Source: Klenkia sesuvii
GTDB lineage: Bacteria > Actinomycetota > Actinomycetes > Mycobacteriales > Geodermatophilaceae
NCBI RefSeq assembly: GCF_037083825.1
Contig: NZ_JBAPLU010000005.1
Coordinates: forward strand, 62,001 to 126,000
Direction of reading: 5' to 3'
DNA length: 64,000 nucleotides
Shown: piece by piece, positions 60,081 to 64,000 of the stretch
Layout of the letters: each line of letters opens with the position of its first letter
Position numbering within the stretch: the first letter of the stretch is position 1
The notes under the pieces: generated by a model
Database searches by the model: none
Told to the model about the DNA's origin: nothing
The model's input: the letters and a program-made list of their open reading frames with translations, nothing else
Position numbers and translations under genes: made by a program

Positions 60081-60323
60081 GAACAGGTCGAGCGGCGGGC
60101 GGTGTGGTCCCCGGCACGGCCGCACACCCGGCGGACCGGGGCCGGGCACGGCAGACTCCGACCAGACCACCGTGACCGGATCGTCACCGTGGCCGCGAGT
60201 AGCACCGCCGCACCCGGGGCACCGGCGCCCCCGCAGGTCGCGGCACCGCCCGGTCGACCGCACCGCAGCACCACCCGGCCCCGGATGCACCGGGGCGGCC
60301 CAGCGCAGGAGGAACACCACCAC

Positions 60324-62435
60324 ATGACCACCCAGGTCTGGCCCGGTACCGCCTACCCCCTCGGGGCGACCTACGACGGCACCGGCACGAACTTCGCGAT
60401 CTTCAGCGAGGTGGCCGAGAAGGTCGAGCTGTGCCTCTTCGACGACGACGGCAACGAGGAGCGCATCCGGCTGCCCGAGATGGACGCCTTCGTCTGGCAC
60501 GCCTTCCTCCCCGGCGTCCAGCCCGGCCAGCGCTACGGGTTCCGCGTGCACGGCCCCTACGACCCCGAGCAGGGTCACCGGTGCAACCCGAACAAGCTGC
60601 TGCTGGACCCCTACGCCAAGGCCGTCGACGGCGGCATCGACTGGGACCCCTCGGTCTTCGGGTACGACTTCGAGACCAAGGAGCGCAACGACGACGACTC
60701 CGCGGCGCACATGCCGAAGTCCGTCGTCATCAACCCCTACTTCGACTGGGGCAGCGACCGGCTCCCCCGCACGCCGTACCACAAGTCGGTCATCTACGAG
60801 GCCCACGTCAAGGGCCTGACGATGACCCACCCCCGGGTGCCCGAGGAGCTGCGCGGCACCTACGCCGGCCTCGCCCACCCGGCGGTGATCGAGCACCTGC
60901 AGGACCTCGGCATCACCGCCGTCGAGCTCATGCCGGTGCACGAGTTCGTGCAGGACGACACCCTGCAGCAGAAGGGCCTGCGCAACTACTGGGGCTACAA
61001 CTCCATCGGGTTCTTCGCCCCGCACCACGAGTACGCCAGCAACCAGACCCCCGGCATGGCCGTGCAGGAGTTCAAGGGCATGGTGCGCACCCTGCACGAC
61101 GCGGGCATCGAGGTGATCCTCGACGTGGTCTACAACCACACGGCCGAGGGCAACCACCTGGGCCCCACGCTGTCGTTCAAGGGCATCGACAACCAGGCCT
61201 ACTACCGCCTGGTCGCCGACGACAAGCAGTTCTACATGGACACCACCGGCACCGGGAACTCGCTCAACGTCGCGACCCCGCAGTCCCTGCAGCTGATCAT
61301 GGACTCGCTGCGCTACTGGGTCACCGAGATGCACGTCGACGGCTTCCGCTTCGACCTGGCCTCGACGCTGGCCCGGCAGTTCCACGAGGTCGACCGGCTG
61401 TCGGCGTTCTTCGACCTCGTCCACCAGGACCCGGTCGTCAGCCAGGTCAAGCTCATCGCCGAGCCGTGGGACATCGGCGACGGCGGCTACCAGGTCGGCA
61501 ACTTCCCGTCGCTGTGGACCGAGTGGAACGGCAAGTACCGCGACACCGTGCGGGACTTCTGGCGCGGCGAGGACGCGACCATCGGCGAGTTCGCCAGCCG
61601 GATCACCGGCTCGGCCGACCTCTACCAGCACTCCGGTCGGCGCCCGGTCGCCAGCATCAACTTCGTGACCGCCCACGACGGCTTCACCATCAACGACCTC
61701 GTGTCCTACAACGAGAAGCACAACGAGGCCAACGGCGAGGACAACAACGACGGCGAGAGCCACAACCGCAGCTGGAACTGCGGCGTGGAGGGCGAGACCG
61801 ACGACGCCGAGGTGCTGGCCCTGCGGGCCCAGCAGCGCCGCAACTTCATCGCCACCCTGATGCTGAGCCAGGGCGTGCCCATGCTGCTGCACGGCGACGA
61901 GCTCGGCCGCAGCCAGGGCGGCAACAACAACGGCTACTGCCAGGACTCCGAGCTGACCTGGATCGACTGGTCGGCCGTCGACGAGGGCCTGGTCGAGTTC
62001 ACCAAGCTGGTCACCCACCTGCGCCACGAGCACCCGACGTTCCGGCGGCGCCGGTTCTTCCACGGTCGCCCGGTCGGCCGCGGCGAGGGCGACCCGGTGC
62101 CCGACATCGCCTGGCTGACCCCGGCCGGGGACCTGATGACCGAGGAGGACTGGGACGCCCACTACGCCAAGAGCCTGGCGGTCTACCTCAACGGGCACGG
62201 CATCCGCTCGACCGACGAGCGCGGCGAGGACGTCATCGACGACTGCTTCATCCTGGCCTTCAACGCCTGGCACGAGGACATCGAGTTCACGTTGCCGCCC
62301 AGCGACTACTCCCAGTCGTGGGAGGTCCTCGTCGACACCGCCGAGTTCGGCCCGGTGGAGCCCAACGAGCACAAGTCCGGCGACGTGCTGACCGTCAAGG
62401 GCCGGGCCATGGTCGTGCTGCGCAGCCTCTCGTGA
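60324..62435 (+). CDS. glgX: Glycogen debranching enzyme GlgX (isoamylase type)
   Basis: 703 residues. N-terminal CBM48 (YPLGATYDGTGTNFAIFSEVAEKVELCLFDDDG), GH13 barrel with DVVYNHTAEGN, the nucleophile region DGFRFDLASTLAR, acid/base region LIAEPWDIGDGGYQVG and INFVTAHDGFTINDL, then a C-terminal beta-domain. It removes alpha-1,6 branches left by phosphorylase and releases malto-oligosaccharides. ATG 60324 has AGGAGGA at a spacing of 10. The stop overlaps treY by 4 bp, so the released chains are the likely TreY substrate. The promoter must lie in the 272 bp shared with uvrB. Confidence 0.96.
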   Translation: MTTQVWPGTAYPLGATYDGTGTNFAIFSEVAEKVELCLFDDDGNEERIRLPEMDAFVWHAFLPGVQPGQRYGFRVHGPYDPEQGHRCNPNKLLLDPYAKAVDGGIDWDPSVFGYDFETKERNDDDSAAHMPKSVVINPYFDWGSDRLPRTPYHKSVIYEAHVKGLTMTHPRVPEELRGTYAGLAHPAVIEHLQDLGITAVELMPVHEFVQDDTLQQKGLRNYWGYNSIGFFAPHHEYASNQTPGMAVQEFKGMVRTLHDAGIEVILDVVYNHTAEGNHLGPTLSFKGIDNQAYYRLVADDKQFYMDTTGTGNSLNVATPQSLQLIMDSLRYWVTEMHVDGFRFDLASTLARQFHEVDRLSAFFDLVHQDPVVSQVKLIAEPWDIGDGGYQVGNFPSLWTEWNGKYRDTVRDFWRGEDATIGEFASRITGSADLYQHSGRRPVASINFVTAHDGFTINDLVSYNEKHNEANGEDNNDGESHNRSWNCGVEGETDDAEVLALRAQQRRNFIATLMLSQGVPMLLHGDELGRSQGGNNNGYCQDSELTWIDWSAVDEGLVEFTKLVTHLRHEHPTFRRRRFFHGRPVGRGEGDPVPDIAWLTPAGDLMTEEDWDAHYAKSLAVYLNGHGIRSTDERGEDVIDDCFILAFNAWHEDIEFTLPPSDYSQSWEVLVDTAEFGPVEPNEHKSGDVLTVKGRAMVVLRSLS

Positions 62436-64000
62436 CCGGGACCGGCACGCCCAGCACGCCCACCGGCACCTACCGGCTGCAGTTCCACGCCGACTTCACC
62501 CTCGACCAGGGCGCGGAGCTGGCCGGCTACCTGGCCGACCTGGGGGTGAGCCACGCCTACGCGTCGCCGCTGCTGCGGTCGGCCGAGGGGTCCAACCACG
62601 GCTACGACACCACCGACCACGCGCACGTCGACGAGGCGCGTGGTGGTCGGGCCGGCCTGGACCGGTTCGTGGCCGCGCTGCACGAGCACGGCCTGGGGCT
62701 GGTGCTGGACCTGGTCCCCAACCACATGGGCGTGGAGGACGCCCACGCGTCGGGCTGGTGGTGGTCGCTGCTCGAGCTGGGCCCCGACAGCCCGCACGCG
62801 CACGCCTTCGACGTCGACTGGGACGCCGGCGGCGGCCGGGTGCGGCTGCCGGTGCTGGGCTCGGCCGACGACCTCGCCGAGCTGCGCGTCCAGGACGGCG
62901 AACTGCGCTACTACGAGCACCGCTTCCCCATCGCACCGGGCACCGGTGAGGGCACGCCGCAGGAGGTGCACGACCGGCAGCACTACGAGCTGGTCGACTG
63001 GCGGCGGGCCGACGGCGACCTGAACTACCGCCGCTTCTTCGCCATCAACACCCTCGCCGGACTGCGGGTGGAGGACGAGCGGGTCTTCGCGGCCACCCAC
63101 GCGCTGGTGGCCGAGCTGGTCGAGGCGGGGTACGTCGACGGCCTGCGCATCGACCACCCCGACGGGTTGGCCGACCCGCGCGGCTACCTGGACCGGCTCG
63201 CCGAGCTGACCGGTCACCGGTGGACCGTGGTGGAGAAGATCCTCGAGCCCGGGGAGGACCTGCCCGAGGCCTGGGCCACCGCCGGCACGACGGGCTACGA
63301 CGCCCTGGCCGAGGTCGACGGCGTGCTCGTGGACCCCGCCGGCGAGGCCGCGTTCACCGCGCTGGACACGGAGGTGGCCGGCCACGAGGTCGACTACGCC
63401 GAGCTGGTGCACTCCGCCAAGCGCGAGGTCACCGACGGCATCCTGGGGTCGGAGGTCTCGCGGCTGGCCCGCCTGGTCGGCGAGCTCCCCGGGGTGACCG
63501 GGGACGACGTCCGGGAGGCGCTGGCCGAGCTGCTGGCCTCCTTCGACGTCTACCGCACCTACCTGCCCGACGGTCGCGCGCACCTGGACGCGACCGTGTC
63601 CGCCGTCCGCGCCCGCCGTCCCGACCTCACCGCCGCCGTCGACGGGCTGCACCCGCTGCTCGCGACGCCGGGCACCGAGCTGGCCACGAGGTTCGAGCAG
63701 ACGTCCGGGCCGGTCATGGCCAAGGGCGTGGAGGACAGCGCCTACTACCGGTGGTCGCGCTTCGTGGCGCTCAACGAGGTCGGCGGTGACCCGACCCGGT
63801 TCGGGACGTCGGTGGCCGACTTCCACGCCGCGCAGCAGTCCCGGGCCGAGCACCGGGCGGCGTCGATGACGACGCTGTCCACCCACGACACCAAGCGCAG
63901 CGAGGACGTGCGGGCCCGGTTGGCCGTGCTGGCCGAGCTGCCCGACGAGTGGACGACGCTGGTCCGCGGCTGGCTGGACCGGCACCCGCTGACCGACCGG
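62432..64000 (+). CDS. treY: Maltooligosyltrehalose synthase TreY (3' end off window)
   Basis: The first 523 codons are visible. GH13 family-26 features: PTGTYRLQFHADFTLDQGAELAGYLADLGVSHAY at the start, VLDLVPNHMGVED, the nucleophile region VDGLRIDHPDGLADPRGYL, acid/base in VVEKILEPGEDLPEAW, and TLSTHDTKRSEDVRARL. It turns the reducing-end maltose unit of a malto-oligosaccharide into a trehalosyl unit; TreZ, which frees trehalose, is expected just beyond the right edge. GTG 62432 overlaps the glgX TGA, giving translational coupling. Confidence 0.95.
   Translation, partial: MTGTGTPSTPTGTYRLQFHADFTLDQGAELAGYLADLGVSHAYASPLLRSAEGSNHGYDTTDHAHVDEARGGRAGLDRFVAALHEHGLGLVLDLVPNHMGVEDAHASGWWWSLLELGPDSPHAHAFDVDWDAGGGRVRLPVLGSADDLAELRVQDGELRYYEHRFPIAPGTGEGTPQEVHDRQHYELVDWRRADGDLNYRRFFAINTLAGLRVEDERVFAATHALVAELVEAGYVDGLRIDHPDGLADPRGYLDRLAELTGHRWTVVEKILEPGEDLPEAWATAGTTGYDALAEVDGVLVDPAGEAAFTALDTEVAGHEVDYAELVHSAKREVTDGILGSEVSRLARLVGELPGVTGDDVREALAELLASFDVYRTYLPDGRAHLDATVSAVRARRPDLTAAVDGLHPLLATPGTELATRFEQTSGPVMAKGVEDSAYYRWSRFVALNEVGGDPTRFGTSVADFHAAQQSRAEHRAASMTTLSTHDTKRSEDVRARLAVLAELPDEWTTLVRGWLDRHPLTDR

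Overview
The window is chromosomal DNA of a very GC-rich (roughly 74% G+C by eye) actinobacterium. Codons end almost always in G or C, GTG starts are common, and adjacent genes often overlap by GTGA or ATGA. Gene order from the ABC-F/crotonase block through suf, ctaA/ctaB, the pentose-phosphate genes, secG-tpi-pgk-gap, whiA-yvcK-rapZ and uvrC follows the Rv1473-Rv1420 order I recall from Mycobacterium tuberculosis. RbpA, however, is of the zinc-binding Streptomyces type. Together with the G+C this suggests a Geodermatophilaceae/Frankia-like lineage (inference; no 16S rRNA in the window). I saw no rRNA, tRNA, CRISPR array, insertion sequence or prophage. The segment is almost entirely core genome with one small accessory island.

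Layout. 1-4205 (minus): an ABC exporter cut by the left edge, a crotonase-family protein, a small HTH protein and an ABC-F ATPase. 4334-9497: two paralogous multi-TM proteins of unknown function with a vapBC toxin-antitoxin pair between them. 9621-10187: a GNAT acetyltransferase whose probable 5' end is broken by an in-frame TGA. 10241-17089 (minus): a tightly overlapped suf operon (sufR-sufB-sufD-Rieske-sufC-sufS-sufU-sufT) with a SufR-like operator on the sufR start codon. 17205-19664: a ClpC-type unfoldase. 19856-22011: heme A synthesis genes ctaA and ctaB, convergent. 22211-29040 (plus): tkt-tal-zwf-opcA-pgl. 29087-34631 (minus): rbpA, then gap-pgk-tpiA-[orphan lipoprotein SBP]-secG. 34832-44292 (minus): amidase-uvrA-uvrC-rapZ-yvcK-whiA.

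44343-53207: a metallo-hydrolase, pgi, a GH15 glycosidase, an S9 peptidase, an amidohydrolase and a TerC metal transporter. 53442-57782: a two-component system divergent from a three-gene envelope-like cluster. 57925-60051: uvrB. 60324 to the right edge: glgX-treY for glycogen-to-trehalose conversion.

Regulation is the richest layer. (i) terC is preceded by a convincing yybP-ykoY (manganese) riboswitch whose P1 strand can alternatively sequester the ribosome-binding site. (ii) The amidase-uvrA-uvrC unit and uvrB each carry a promoter matching the LexA-independent DNA-damage (RecA-NDp/PafBC) consensus TTGTCRGTG-N8-TANNNT, placed so that the transcripts are leaderless. (iii) The two-component locus has paired 11-bp-period direct repeats in mirror orientation between the divergent genes. 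(iv) Several genes have a TANNNT element 6-7 nt before the start codon, pointing to leaderless mRNAs.

The best candidates for something undescribed are the two-component/DUF5666-like/CvpA-like/Gly-rich cluster (53442-57782) and the paralogous membrane-protein pair (4334-9497). Neither has a function that can be read from sequence.
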